Notes: generated from the sequence alone by a model not told the origin. A stretch of 64,000 nt of DNA from Rostratula benghalensis (GCA_013399305.1 VXAI01000306.1:193169-257168), one strand, 5' to 3'; shown: positions 24,291-53,197, counted from the first letter of the stretch. Translations and numbers: made by a program.

Positions 24291-26090
24291 GACCACCTCC
24301 TCCTCACATAGGACACATGGGCACCTTCACCTTTTCAGAAGTGCTCTGCAGGGTAGAGACCAAGGCTTACCACCAAGTTCCTGCCAGCAAGGCTGCAGTA
24401 AACAATTGGATATGCCCACCTGGCCCAGAACAACCCTGCAGTGTCCAGAATATTTTCCATACACCCATAATTTAAGGGTTTGGGGATTGGGGGGGGATAT
24501 ATGGAGTGAGTATTTGACCAAAACAGAAGTTCAGTGGGAGAGACCTGACCTTGACAGGGCTCTCAGGTGTTTGGCCACCAGCTCTTCTGAGCTTACAATA
24601 TTTCATGTTCCAAGTCCTGTACTACAACCGAGGTAGGTGTTCCTGACCTCTGCACTTGTTAAACACATCGACATTTCTAGCCTTCATGGAGGAAAATTTC
24701 AAACTCACTGGCCATAAAACTTTAAGGCAATTAAAGGAGCTAAAAAAAAAAAAAAAACTCTATTCAGAATGGTACTATAGGGTTATAGGGTTGGGCCTGA
24801 ATTGGGTGGGGTGAGGGATTTTTGTCTTTTTTGTTGTTTGGGGGTTTTTTTATGTCCAATTAAGTGAAGTGCACTACAACACTGACATCACTACTCACAA
24901 AGCAGGACTTGATGTCAAGCCTTTGCCAGGTCTGAAGGCACCTGTGTGTAGTCTTGCATCTCTGTCACTTGTGGGCTGTTGTACTGTACTTCTCCCAGCA
25001 AGGCCACATCTCCTGTGATGGCATCCAGTTCTGGCTCAGGGCTTACTGGTGGCTGTAGCCACAAGAGGGAGGGAGAGGGGAGCCAGGAACCCTCCTCATG
25101 CCCAAATTTAAGCAGAGTCCCTCCTCCTGTGTTGGCCTGAGACCGCTCCTGCAGCATCGAGGGGAGAGACGGTCAGTGACAGTGACCCCAAGTAAATCGT
25201 GCTGGTAGCAGAGAGGTTTGCCTGGGGAGGTGAGGGTTTAACTTGGTGGCCAAGAAAGCTCCACACACTCCCTCCACTCACACATGTAAGAGAACACAGG
25301 TAGCCCAGAGCTCCACAGAAAGCACGAGAGACCTTCAGAATAAGGACATGAAGCAGGAGGGTATTTTAGATCCATTAGTTATAATTTACACAACAATGAC
25401 GTACGGCATAAAGACAAAATATACAGATTTTCATATATATATATACATGGATCAACACAGTGCACAATTTGAAGTTATGTTACAATTAAGTGTACAATTT
25501 TAAATATGGCTTTATAAACTAGTAGTAATAACAGTGCTAAAATAACGTATGTCTCATGTAAGTTCATAGACAAACAACGATAATGCAGCTACAGCATTAA
25601 AGTCCTCATTTAGCAATGTGTGGCTTCCTTTTAATTAAACCCTGTACACTGCAGGTACCTGGATAAATCCCTCCCCACCCTGTAAGCATCCACACATTCT
25701 GGCTGGATTGCACACCCCAATGGTTAAAACTTTGGAACTTGCATTCTTCAAGTCTCCTGAAAAATAAAAACCCCACACATTGGAGAAAAGACGAGTTGTA
25801 AGAACAAACTAAGAAGCGAGGGAAGACCATCCACACAAACACCCAGCGAGAATACCCTCACGACCACTGAAGCTTAAAAATGCCCTTACTTTTGTTTGTT
25901 TGTTTGGAGAGCTTTAAAAAAAAAAAAAAAAAGGGTCACATCTTGTTTGCCTTACTGCCACTAAGAAGGCAAATTTCAGGTAAGGATAATTAGAGGAATA
26001 AGAGAAGTGGGAAATTGGAAGCTCGGTCAGAAACTCTGTCCCCGCTGAAGCCAATGGCACTTTTGTCAGAGACCTCAAAGGGGACAGGAT

Positions 26091-26096
26091 TTTATT
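26091..26096 (-). terminator. Candidate distal FAXC poly(A) signal AATAAA
   Basis: A canonical hexamer on the minus strand, 5.6 kb after the FAXC stop codon. The downstream sequence is only weakly GT-rich. Confidence 0.25.
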
Positions 26097-29000
26097 TGTT
26101 CTGCAAAAGTGCACTGGCTTTTGGAAGCATAAGCTCCATTTCAGCTTTAGTTTGTTGAGCTGATTGTGGACATTAGCAGATGAAATCCTGCAGTCCTGTT
26201 TATGCACGAGTCAGACTGAATGCCCCCAACAACCTCCCCTGGCCTTTAAAAAATAATCTCTAAGTGGGGCAACCAGGATGTGGCACCAACAGCTTAGTGC
26301 TGCAGTGACACACTGAGTGTTTCCATCGCTGCAGAGCCCTGTGCTGTACATGGACATCACAGTTCTTTTCCAAACTCCTCAGGGAGCTGCAGACACCTTG
26401 GCCGAGAAGTACTTCACATGAGGGCACCTCCATAGGGAAGGAACGCAAGAGAAGCCCTGCCCGATGGTCACAGGGGAGAAGGTTGCCCAAACCCACTGAG
26501 ACAGGGCTGATTTACGGTGCAACATTTTTCTTCACTAAGGCAAAGCTGTCAAGACTGGGGTCACTGGCCTGAAAATTAAAGAATTAAATCCTCCCTGTGA
26601 GCAACACCTTCCCTCGGACACCAGCTGGACATGGCCCACATCCACCACTAAGCTCAAAGCTGTGCTCACTGCAACCCTCTGTAAAGGGGTCAGATCTGAG
26701 CAGATCCTTGTCCTTGCCCTTTGTCACCAGGCCACAGATGGCTCTGCAGCACGGACACGGGGTGACAGCACATTGGCAGCCTCACCAGAGGAGTCCCTGT
26801 GCTGGCTGCCCAGCATCCAGTACCCAAAGCACAGCACACACAAAGACCTGCTGAAAACCACTTCAGTCACTCAAAGGCACCTCTAGTCCTCCAAGTCCTT
26901 GGGAGAAGACACTTCCATCAACTTGGGTGCTCCTCCAGATCACAGCCACCAGCACCTATGGCACAGCTCACACCTACGCTATGTATATACAGATATATCC
27001 ATTTTCATACACCAGGTACTGGGCTGTCCAATGTAATTCTGCAATTAGAGAGCACAATTTGCTGTATTTCTTATATCACATGCCTAATTTTGCAGTATTT
27101 GGGGGTGGGGTGGGGCAGAGGTGGGGGGGTGTTAGGCTAAAGAGCTACTTGACAGAAAACAGATTTGAATTCTTATTCAAACATCTAAGGACAAGACCCA
27201 CTTGCATTCATCCCCTGCCACAGAAATTTCACTTGGTGAGCTGCCCTGCATAAATCTGCACATAACACACACTTTTCCAGCAGGCAATGTTTTGTAAGGC
27301 TTAGTATCTGACAGATACAGCCCTTCTGATGAAAACAGTAGGAAACTGTCAGGATTACTTGAGCAGACGTCACTGACAAAAGGAAAACGTGTGCAGAAAT
27401 ATTTCAGGCAGCATTTCTCAAAGAGAATATAGATCTGGAGGGACACTGCCAAGGTTTTAAAGATCAAAACGTGTGACTTGCAGTGTTATAATTGGATGGG
27501 AACAGTCCTCCAGATCTGAAACACGGGGTTTGGTTTGGTTTTTAAATCAAGCACCACACGTGTAGGATTTCTGTAGGAACTATACATCCTGGCGTCTGTG
27601 CCTCCCACTCGGTAACAGTGAGCTCTGCTGACAGAGCCAGCCAGTCCAACGGGGGCAAACAAATCCCTTCTGACACCAGGGAGTGTTACACAGTCAAACA
27701 CTGCAATTCTCATGGAAAGAAAAAACAAAAAAACCCCAACAGACTGCTTCAAATCTAACTCTGCTGGAACTGCAGGGCTGGCTTTGAACTCCCATTTGCC
27801 AAATGAGGAGCAGACGGATTATCCACTGCCTTAAAGCAGCACGAGGAAACAAAGGCAGTACCCAACCTTTGGCAGTATTTAAGGTAAAATAACTGGGAGG
27901 AACTCACCCTGACTCCCTGATGGGCATGAGCAGGAGGGCTCCCACCCAACCAGTGGCATTGGCCAGGCCACAGGGTCAGCCCAAGTTCTGCAGCAACCTG
28001 TCATTCGGCATCCTCCCCGCATCCCAACCTCGCCACCTCCTTCCCTGACCATCCAAGGACACTCTGCCCTGTTTTGGGAGGGGAAGGACAGCAAGAAGGA
28101 GCCCTGAGCCAGCTTTCCTCCTGGCAGGACCACAAACCACCACCGCTGTGATGCTCTCAGAGACCTCACAGGTCCTCATGGACCTTATGTGGTCTGCGTC
28201 ACCTGAGACGTGACATTGTGACATCCTCCAGGTCCGGCTTGAAGTGGCCATCCCAGCTCACCCACCAGGCACTCAGCAGCCTGTGGCTGTCCCAGGTTTC
28301 ACCTGATGGCCCTGACCCTCAGCAGCAGCACAGCCAGGACCCCTGGCATCCTCACTACAGACTTGTTTGCAGTTTTGATCAGGGAAGGGGGAGGAAACAA
28401 ACAACAAAATAAAAAAAAATTATACAAAAACACACACATACAAAAAAAAAAAAAAAAAAACCAAAGAAGAGGAAATAAAGATGCTCTCCAACTATTTTTA
28501 GCTCTGTCTGGCCTCTCAGCACTAAGGTCAAAAATAGAGATGATTGGAAGGAGGAGGAAAAAAAGTCAACTGACCAAACCACTGCAGGACTATGAAAATA
28601 TTGCTCTTCTAGCAGAATTTTGGAAAGTCAAAAATTCTGGTGGTTTTTTGTTTGTTTTTGAAGAAAACACAACTTTTCTTTCCCCACGCAAGCCAAAATG
28701 AATTAACACTTTTTACAGATGTTAAAAAAAGCTAATTTTTTAAACTTTTTTTTTCCCCACCACTTTACCAGCATCAGCTTCCAAAAGAAAAAAAAAAAAA
28801 AAGTCTGGATTAAATCCTTTTAAACAGATCTAACAGTCAGTCAGTCAGTATTTGTTTCCAGAAGGGATGAATAAACACAAGGATTGCCTATGAAACCTGG
28901 ACAAAATACTACACCTGTAAATTCCCAAAGAGATGCCGTTTCCTTATTTCACCTCTAGTTTGAAATGCAGCCAAACACAGAAAAGGCAGACCTCACCAAG

Positions 29001-29269
29001 GGTAGCCAGCATGAGAAGAAAACCAACTTCTCCCAACCAACTTCTCCTCTAAACCTGAGCAGTCCCTCAGGAAAGGCAGGCATGTGATGAGCTGCAAAAT
29101 ACATTCACCTCACTGATTTAACACCCTGGAAAACCTCAGCTGACAGCATAAAGCCACTTCCCCTCCCACAACCCCTTTCCCATCCTTTCCTCTTCACCCT
29201 CCTCCCCAGGGGTGAAGCCCGTTACCTGGCTGGTCGGGGTGAGGTTCAGCCCCCACTGAGACACACTGA

Positions 29270-29275
29270 TTTATT
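29270..29275 (-). terminator. Candidate FAXC poly(A) signal AATAAA
   Basis: A canonical hexamer on the minus strand, 2.4 kb after the FAXC stop codon. It is followed on that strand by a GTGTGTCTCAGTGGGGG-type GT-rich stretch within 25 bases, as expected of a downstream element. It may be one of several sites. Confidence 0.35.
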
Positions 29276-31651
29276 CAAAACAAATGCAAAAACCACTGGG
29301 TGCAAACGTAACTGTGGTCCCACCAGCCACCCACATCCTTGGCAGGTACCCATGCTTGTGATATGATAAAGGTGACAGGGTCTCCTGAACTCAGGCTGGT
29401 CTGTTAATAACCGGGAGACTCATCTGCTGTCAGCAGGAGCCTCCAAACCTGCAGGCACACCCTTCCAAAGGTAAAATGATGGAGAAAGCACAGCCTTCAA
29501 ACACGCATGGGTAATCAAATGAGAACATCTCCATCAGAATTCTCAACACACACATTTTTTTAAAGAAGAGCTTTTTAAACAGATGCCCTTTATCCAGAAT
29601 ACCAATACCTGTATCTTTGCAGGTAACATCTGCCCTGACTTGGCTATGAAATTTCACAGGCATTTCAGGCCATCTCCTCTGTGCTTTCAAGTCCAAGACG
29701 TATTTTCTTGTGCCCCATTCCTGTGCTTAGTTTCCAGAGAAGTGGATGATACCTTCCTCCTCCTCAGTTTTGGTTCACTTTGCAAGTGACACTCGCTCAC
29801 AACAACAACATTGGCTGGAACACGGCTCCAAGGACGTGCCTGGGGAATTGAGGACACAGGTGCAAATTCACACCCACCTCAGACCACACCAAACTTGTCA
29901 GCTCTCGCCATGGTTGCTCCAATGCATGAAGAGACCTGGGAACTCACAGCAGACGTGTGTGTCCCTTCTTTCAGAGCCATGGTTTCCTTCAGTGTTTCCC
30001 CAGAACAAGCACTTTCCTCTGCGGGAGACACTCCATGACCTAAGGAAGAGAGTTATTCTCTGAAAGCTCGAGTTATTTCAAGCTCCAGACTATTAGGACT
30101 ACCAACAATTGACACCCTAAAGCAGGTGTCTCTCCTGCCTATCCCCAGAATGTATGGTGCAACTAACACTATAAAAATTTTGCTGCAAGATCCTGATTCA
30201 TTTAGCCATAATTCACTGAGAAAGTCATAATTAAAATATTTTTAAATGGGCCATTACCAAAGCCTACAGGTAACTCTCCAGTTTTATATGCACGTTCACA
30301 AACACCACAGCTGACTACGTGTTCCATAGACTTTATCTCTACTTAAAACCAACTACTCCTGGCCACACAACACTGCTGTACAGGCTCACCTTCAAACTGT
30401 TAAGTCCCACAGATTCATCCTGACCTCTAACCAGCATTTAGGGAGGCATAAATCCCAAGCATGTGAGCACCTGTGTGATCACTCTGGATGTGGGGTTCCC
30501 GATCCACGCGCATGCTAGAAAAGGCACCTTAAAAATCAATTCTGGTCCCTCTTTTGGCACCTGGGAATCCCTGCAGGTGGCATTGGTGTCACAGACACTT
30601 ATCCCAACTCCCTCCCCGAGCATCAGGGACTGTGCAGCGTCAGCCAGCACTGTGCCCAGCACCCACAGATGCTCCTTAAAGCATTCGATTGCCTGGGCCA
30701 ACATCTGGCATTTACACAGCACCCCATGACTAGAAACACCCCAAAGCACTTCACAAGTTTTCAAAGGGTTTGATTTGCCTCTCAGCAAAGAGCACAAAGC
30801 ACCCACTGCTGAGATGCACCAGACTTTCAGTAACGAATCCCAATTCTTTAGCCTTGCCTAGCAATAGACAACAGCCAGTAGCAGGAAGTAAGAACATGGC
30901 ACTCATTCAAAAGCAGAGAAGAAATTTGGCCAACACACATTCCAGGTGAGTGTTGGGGTGGTCATTAATTGAAATGCACATTTCCCTTCTGAACAAAAAC
31001 ATTCTAGAATTGCTATTTCCACCTTTTACAAAGAACAAGAAACACTACAAAGCTCCTTTTTGTAGAAATATTTTTTTTCCTCCTGCCTTCCTTGACCATC
31101 TCCAACAGATCTGGGAGCAGTTCCTTCCTGCAGACACTGTAACAGCACATGCACCCAGAGGGAGGGCAGATATCAAATAAAATCCCCCCAAATCTCTGAC
31201 AAATCAACACAGCATCAATCATTTTCTTCCTCGGGAGAAAGGTGTGCCAGTCGTGCTGCTTCCATTTTTGTCCTCAACCCATTCCTGTAAAGAGAAGACA
31301 TCAACACAAACCAGCTCTGACAAATGCTCTGCTTCCCAGGGGTCTGTCCCACCTGGTTGCGGGATCCGGTTTTGAAGGCGAACAAAAATGTGGATTGAAA
31401 GGTCCTGTTGCCCTCTGGACCTCCAGTTTGCCCACGTGTGTTTTAACTGACTGTTTACCATGGTTCCACCTGAACAGTGACACAGAATGAATCAAAGTTG
31501 AAATAGTCTGGGTAGCACGTGACTGCTGAGTCAAGCACGATGGTCTCCTCCAAAGTGGTATAAACCCCTTTCCTGACCTGGAGGAGAGAATAAATCACAC
31601 TGATCCCAAGAAACAGCTTGTCTGCAAAATGGGAGGAGATGCTTGTACACA

Positions 31652-45673
<14,022 letters not shown>

Positions 45674-46364
45674 CTAAGGAAAAAAAAAAAAAAGGCAAGT
45701 AAACAAACAAACACAGAGGCAAAAAAGGCCCTTCAAGATTCTGTTTCAATGAGAATAAAGTTTTTAAAATATTTTTCTGTGTTTTTAAAAGGTAAACTTT
45801 TTTTTAAAAAAATAATACTCTAGACTGGTAGTAGCTGTTCAATCAGAACAAAAGCTTTACCCTATATAATTCAGATAAAACTATTTCCAGGTCCTGCAAG
45901 GCATTACATGTTTTCATGCCACGTGATGTAATAATATTTACGTACACAGGTTATTTAAGGGCTTGGAGATGCTCAGATCTCCCAGAAGATTGTGTTTCTT
46001 ACTGGTTGTGATTTTTAAGCACAGGACTGACACCTAATTTTGGCTCTTGCACAGAGCAGCACTTTTCATGTTGAAGTACCTCATGCAGATTCAATCACTA
46101 CCTACCTCAGGCAGGTGCTTTACCTCCAAGGGTAAAACACACACACACTCACAAGCATGTAATGAAAGGCCAATCCCTCCTTCCCTAGGCAGGAGGGAAA
46201 TATGCTTTTTCCTATTCTTCTACAACTTTGTAACTTACAAGTCTCATGCTTTTACAGACAAACTCTTTGAAATTGGGTGTCCCAGAACCCAGCACAGCAC
46301 TACTGCATTGCCAAATGCTGGTGTATCTGCTAAGGTGTAGCACTGATGTAGAAGTAGCAATGTA

Positions 46365-46460
46365 TTCTCTCCATTTTACAGCTGGAGAAGGTGAAACACA
46401 GAGGTTAGAAAACCTATGTCTCATCTGACAGACAAGAGAGGAATTGCTGGCTTCCAAAAC
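46365..46460 (-). repeat. MIR/CORE-SINE-like relic in FAXC intron 2
   Basis: CCATTTTACAGCTGGAGAAG followed by GTGAAACACAGAGGTTAGAA matches the reverse-complement MIR pattern (CCATTTTACAGATGAGGAAACTGAGGCACAGAGAGGTTAA with substitutions). The SINE sense strand is the same as FAXC. The assignment is from memory of the consensus; the divergence is high, so it is old. Confidence 0.6.
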
Positions 46461-49379
46461 ACGATCAGACATTTGACTTCAATTCTCTCTTCCTCTTAAA
46501 GGCAGAGACACAAGGCAGAGCTTTCTATTTTCTTATGATTCTCTTCCTCATGTCCTATGACCTAGTGGAAATGGAAAACTCCAGCTCAGAAACCTAAACC
46601 ATAAAAGCTCACAATAAATGGGCTCTGGGCTCAGGCTCCAGCAGTCACCCTAAGCATTTTGGGGTCTGGCTCCTAATCGCTGAAGGTTTAGGGTTAGCGG
46701 TTCCAGACCTCAAATATCTACCCTCCCTGAAGGTACTCAAGATGGGTTAAGGACCTCCCACAGCAAAGAGTGTCCACCAGGACGGGCCCCCAGCTCAGCC
46801 TGAGAGCTCAGCATCCTGGCTACCGCTCAAAACACGGATGGGCAAAGCACTACAAAGAACAGGCGGCCATTCCCGGAGGCTCTTCCCTCGTGGATGAAAA
46901 GAGCAGAAACGGGTAAGGCTGCCGGGAAAACAATGCCTTCTGGCTGTAGCCTTTTCTGGGATTTCTGCCCACACAAATAGCATGGCAGGAAGACTGGATT
47001 AAATAATGTCTCATCTACTGCATCCCTGCCTGGGCGAATAAAGTGACCTAATCCACCCAGCTTGCACATAGGGGTGACACTGGGGTTATTCCTCTGGTCC
47101 ACGGGAGAAACTCTAAAACTCCTGAACACCTGAAGCTGAACGGAGGGCACTGCCCCATCCTTCCACCTTCCAGGCCTTTCTTGCATCAAAAAGGCTCTTT
47201 CAGCACTCAGACCGACATGTTTCCATAATTATTCATTATTCATTTACTACATAATCATGAGGTTTTTTTTCTGGGACTACAGAGTGTGTTTATGCAATGC
47301 TGAGTATTGCTGGCTTAATCTTTGTTAAACTCCTTCAGTAAGTATGAAATCTCCCCTCCTGGACATAAATGCTGCTATTTTGCAGAAGCTACTAGATTTT
47401 AATATGTGTTTATTATGTATTGCAATTACTGTAGCTCCTATCATCTGCAACCCAGAAAAAAAACAGAATTCTTATTATTCAACTGCACATTTTTTCAAGC
47501 ACATGTATAATATATATGAATACACTACATTAAGAAAAAGTAGCACTGCATTAATATTACACACTCAAAAACACAAATGAGAGCTAAAGTTCTTACAGGA
47601 AAGTTGGTTTAGGTAAGCTTAAAAAAGCCTTCTCAGGATTTTTATGCTTCATTACATACAGTTTATCACACAAAATAGAAAACATCTTTCAATAACCTCA
47701 GAAAACCTTAATCTCTTGACAAATCTGTTCTACTGTTCTTGCATCCACTGCTCTCAAATGGGTAATTTTAGGCTTTGAACCTCAGTACCCTTATGGCTGC
47801 TACTAATTGCCATCAAATATTTATAATTTTTCCACTTAAAAATTGTTCCAGCTGCAAAGCAAGGGAAAGCTATGGTATTACCATTAAAAACAAAACAAAC
47901 AAAAAAACCCAAACCCACAAGAACAACCAAACACAATATCCCCTCATACCTCATAGTACGTTTAACTGAACTGCAAAGCAACAAGACCAAAAGCTCCCCA
48001 GAATCTCATTTATAGAGGAATTCATAAACAGGATGGCATAGGGCACTTCTGGGGTAATTTTATAGTACTATCCAGAAAAAAATTAGGTTCCACATTTTCA
48101 ATTACTTATGCTTTTACTTTTACTCATGTCTCTTCCCAAGGAGGTTACCATCTTCACAGACCTGGCACAAAACAGCGCGCGTTTCTGCTGTGCTAATTAC
48201 TGATCAGATTACATAAATGCTCATCTCTCCATATTTGTGAGGCAGGCAAAGAACACCCAAAAGATCTCTACAAACATCCAGAATGGGCTCTTTCAAAGCA
48301 AGCTTTATCAAGAAAAGCTTCAAAAATTTGAAACAAAAAAATAACAAAAAAAACAAGACTGCTAGGTACTGTGACGACCCAGCCACGGAAGCTGACAAAG
48401 TGTTTTTGATGGAGAACTCACACCTGGAAAGGCAGCTTCAAGAAAACATGAGCATTTTACAAGAGCACATCTGTTGGGAGAAATTCTGATGAGAGTAAGG
48501 TAGGAATGTGTCACCCAATTCCACTTCTCACATGCCATTAAAGCACGTTGTGTAACACAGCATGTTATTCAATAGTCTGATGCACTATAACAAACACAAG
48601 GAATCAGAAGGGTAAAAAAGCAGTCTAACCACCTCCGCTGCCTCTCCTTCACCCCGTTTCACCTCCCCTTGAAGCATCCTCTCCCCAGGACAGCGAGGAC
48701 CACAGCAAGTCTCCAGAGGGAAACCCCAGCACCAGCTGCCACCCAGAGTGCTATTGTTTCTCCATCACTACTCTCTCCAGTACACAGAGAAGCGAGCCAA
48801 TTCCTCCTGCACCCAGCCATATCCCCCTACAAACACACCCCACCGCCTGCCAGAGGGACCACTGGATGCCTCTGTCACTTACAACATCCTACACTGGTAG
48901 ATAACACAGCCATGAGAGAACAAAGTAAGTCTCCAAGTAGTCTAAATATAGGAAACTTCGCAACTCCAGCTGAGAACGAACGGCTCTGCCTGCTGGCTCC
49001 CCCCTACCCCTTAATCCCATCTATACCTTCCTCCACCTGTTGGAGTCAAACATAGCACCATAATCCTAACACCAGGACAAAACCAGAATCTGCATCTTCC
49101 AGAAAAAAAGCAGCATCCTCAGCTTGTAAACTTAGCTCAGCTCCACCAAACTTACCTTTAAAACCCTTCATAGAGCGGCCAACCCCACAAAAATCTTAAA
49201 GCCATATAAGTCAGCACGCCTAAAAGCAGCAACCTGGTGCTCCCAGCACCTGTGGGACCCACTCCTGCTCCTGTAGCACTGCACATGGAGCACATGGAGA
49301 ACAAGAGATGGGTTAAAACCAAATAAAATAAACCTTCATGGCTCCAGCTAGGCCAGCTCTGGCTAGAGTAAAAAAAAAA

Positions 49380-49506
49380 GATGTTCAAAACCTGTCTGGA
49401 CTTGTTCTTGTGTGGCCTGATCTAGGTGTTCCTGCTGTGGCAGGGGGATTGGACTGGATGAGCTTTCAAGGTCCCTTCCAATCCCTGATAGTCTGTGATT
49501 CTGTGA
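49380..49506 (+). mobile_element. CR1 LINE 3'-end fragment, young-looking subfamily
   Basis: 127 bp from GATGTTCAAAACCTGTCTGG to the terminal CTGTGATTCTGTGAA. It reads as the reverse complement of the 22.77-22.87 kb copy with few differences. It is antisense to FAXC within intron 2. Confidence 0.95.
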
Positions 49507-49980
49507 AGGGACAAGAGGGAGCCACCAGCCGCTGCAGGTGGGACTGTTTGATGCTTTTGGTGCTTCTGCTCACCTACACCACCTTAGACACTCACAGCTA
49601 GCAGGTAAGGACAGAGGGAGATGCAACCCCAAAAAGCAATCCAGACCATCAGCACAGAGAATAAAGAAGGGAAGATAACCTTCTGGAAATACTTCTCCCT
49701 CTACAAAAAAGCTGGGTGAGTCACTTCTACCCAGCATTAGCTGCCTAAACGTCCCCATCTTGAATCACACAAATGCAGAGTATTATCTTTTAAAAATGAC
49801 CATATCCTGTCACAACCATCTTCCATAACCACAGCTGGCTTTAACTACTCTCCCCCAGAGCAACACTGATCTTTGCAAACCTCTGAACCACATCTACTGC
49901 CATTTGAAAGAACACAGATCTCACCAAATAGTCTTCCCCTCAAACATGCAATTTCTACCCAAATTACTCTGGGTGGAGAT

Positions 49981-50024
49981 GCAATGGGCACCAAGTCCTC
50001 CTGCAATGGGCACCAAGTCCTCCT
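49981..50024. repeat. 22-bp tandem duplication
   Basis: Two perfect copies of the 22-base unit that begins GCAATGGGCACCAAG occupy 49981-50002 and 50003-50024. Confidence 0.95.
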
Positions 50025-51303
50025 GCTCCAATGACACGTTCAAAACTTCAGTTCCCTTGCAGGTTCTGTAAACCAAAATGAGGAAAATACATCCCATGGG
50101 ATGGATGGAAATCTACCTCTTTAATGCTCTGATGTATCTGATTCAAGTACCATTAAGTTGGAAGATAATGAATATTAAACTCAGGCTTTTAAAGACTTAA
50201 GCAAAATGTACTAATTATGTTTTCTCTCACTTCCGATGTAAAGGAGTTTAACCACATACAAGCTGAATGAATCTCAACCACAAATGTGTTTAAAAAAAAA
50301 ACAACAAAAAAAACCCCAGTTGTAATATGGTTGGTTTTCCTCTGTCAAACACTGGACATAAATGAAAAATTCTCCCTAACACCTTGGTCTGCAGAAGTTA
50401 GAAGTGAATTGAACTCATGTGGGGTGAGCAGGCAACTTACCCACAGCTCTATCTCCTTGGGACAACATTAAGACACCAAATTTACATCACTTGCAGGGGG
50501 GAAAGAAAGAAAAGAGACATTTCTTCTACCTAAAACACTTATTACCTTTGCCACCACTGTTGTGCTTTCTTAAATAAGCTCAATATTTTACACAAACAGA
50601 AAACAAACCTGTCCCATGTTTCCAAGAGCTTGCAGGCTGTAGAGCCTGCAGCACCACAACAAGGTGCACACCAGACTCGGGGCATCACCACTGAACCTTG
50701 ACGCTAACAGGAGAGACTGCCACATTCACATTTCTGCTCTCCCAGCTTTCATTCACTAGGAGTCAATCGGGCTTCATCTTCTGCGAGATGATGGCCCAGG
50801 ATGCACCCAGCTGCAATTAAAAAGTTGCATTTACAGCCTCTAAAAGCAACCTTGTCTCTCCTCACTGGAAGGGAAGCACCAGCGATGAGAGGTAAAGCAA
50901 AAGGCAAGCAGGTCTTCCAAGGAAAGATAAACCCTCCAGGAAAATAAGAAGCTGCAACTGTCTAATCTTGATCCCTTTAGCACGATGAAATTCAAAAAGA
51001 TGAAATAATATTACGCTTTAGTTTTGGGGTGTTACTCAGCGTTATATAAACTCCAGACTATTCCCACTTCAGCATTTCCAGCACAGGTAACTTCTGACAT
51101 TCATTGAGCTTTGCCAGTGAAATCCAGAGCTGTGCCAGATCAATCTTATCCATGTCATATCTTTAAAGGTTATACACACCGAATTTAAGCAGAGACAAAA
51201 GTGTGTTGGGGTACTCACCTCGTTGTAGGTGTGTGTTTACACCTGCCTGGGTGAGACAGACTGGGAGGGAGGGAAGGAGGGAATTTGGCATTTCATGAAA
51301 TCA

Positions 51304-52480
<1,177 letters not shown>

Positions 52481-52481
52481 G

Positions 52482-53197
52482 AAGGGCGGCTGGAGAGCTG
52501 CCCGGCAGCCAAGGACCTGGGGGTGTTGGTTGACAGCCCACTGAACGTGAGCCAGCAGTGTGCCCAGGTGGCCGAGAGGGCCAACAGCATCCTGGCCTGT
52601 GTGATTAGTAGTGTGGCCAGCAAGAATGGGGCAGTGATGGTAACCCTGTACTGGGCGCTGGTGAAACCCCACCTCGAGTGCTGTGTCCAGTTCTGGGGGC
52701 CCTCACCACAAACAAACAAACAAACAAACAAACAAAAAAAAGACATGGAGATGTTGGAGTGGGTCCAGAGAAGGGCAACGAAGCTGGAGAGGGGTCTGGA
52801 GAACAAGTGTTACGAGGAGAGGCTGAGGGAGCTGGGGTTGTTCAGCCTGGAGAAGGCTGAGGGGAGACCTTCTCACGCTCTACAGCTACCTGAAAGTTGC
52901 ATGTAGAGAAACGGGGACCGGTCTCTTCTCCCAAGTCACAGGAGATAAGGCACGAGGAAGCGGCCTCAAGTTGTGCCAGGGGAGGTTTAGATTGTATACA
53001 CCAAAGGGGTTATCAAGCACTGGAACAGGCTGCCCAGGGAAGTGGTTGAGTTGCCATCCCAGGAGATATTTAAAAAGATGGGTAGACGTGGTGCTGGGTG
53101 AAATAGTTTAGTAATGTTTTTTGTCCGTGTTAGATTGATGGTTGGATTCAATGATCTGAAAGGTCCCTTCCAACCTAAATTGTATGATTCTATGACC
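52482..53197 (+). mobile_element. CR1 LINE fragment adjoining the FAXC promoter
   Basis: About 715 bp of CR1 ORF2 C-terminus plus 3' UTR, ending in GTATGATTCTATGA at 53183-53196. The frame at 52460-52906 reads [46 protein letters not shown] and [14 protein letters not shown], all standard CR1 reverse-transcriptase C-terminal blocks. It then shifts out of frame. A (CAAA)n array interrupts it at 52709-52741. It is oriented opposite to FAXC. Confidence 0.95.
52709..52741 (+). repeat. (CAAA)n microsatellite inside the CR1
   Basis: About seven CAAA units and an A-run replace the usual short spacer between the CTCACCACAA and GACATGGAGATG blocks of the CR1. The expansion arose within the element and keeps the old frame open ([10 protein letters not shown]). 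Confidence 0.95.

Larger units (their letters stand above)
25300..31651 (-). other. FAXC: Probable long 3' UTR of FAXC
   Basis: Downstream of the FAXC stop codon (minus strand) lies about 6.3 kb with no CR1 or LTR, only A/T homopolymers and tiny simple repeats such as the TA array at 25433-25446 and the A-run near 28443-28460. Candidate polyadenylation hexamers on the minus strand are AATAAA at 29275-29270, AATAAA at 26096-26091 and ATTAAA at 25636-25631. The 29.27 kb signal is followed by GT-rich sequence. Mammalian FAXC transcripts have long 3' UTRs (my recollection), so a multi-kilobase UTR is plausible. The true end is not determined by the sequence; the left boundary given here is a guess. 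Confidence 0.4.
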
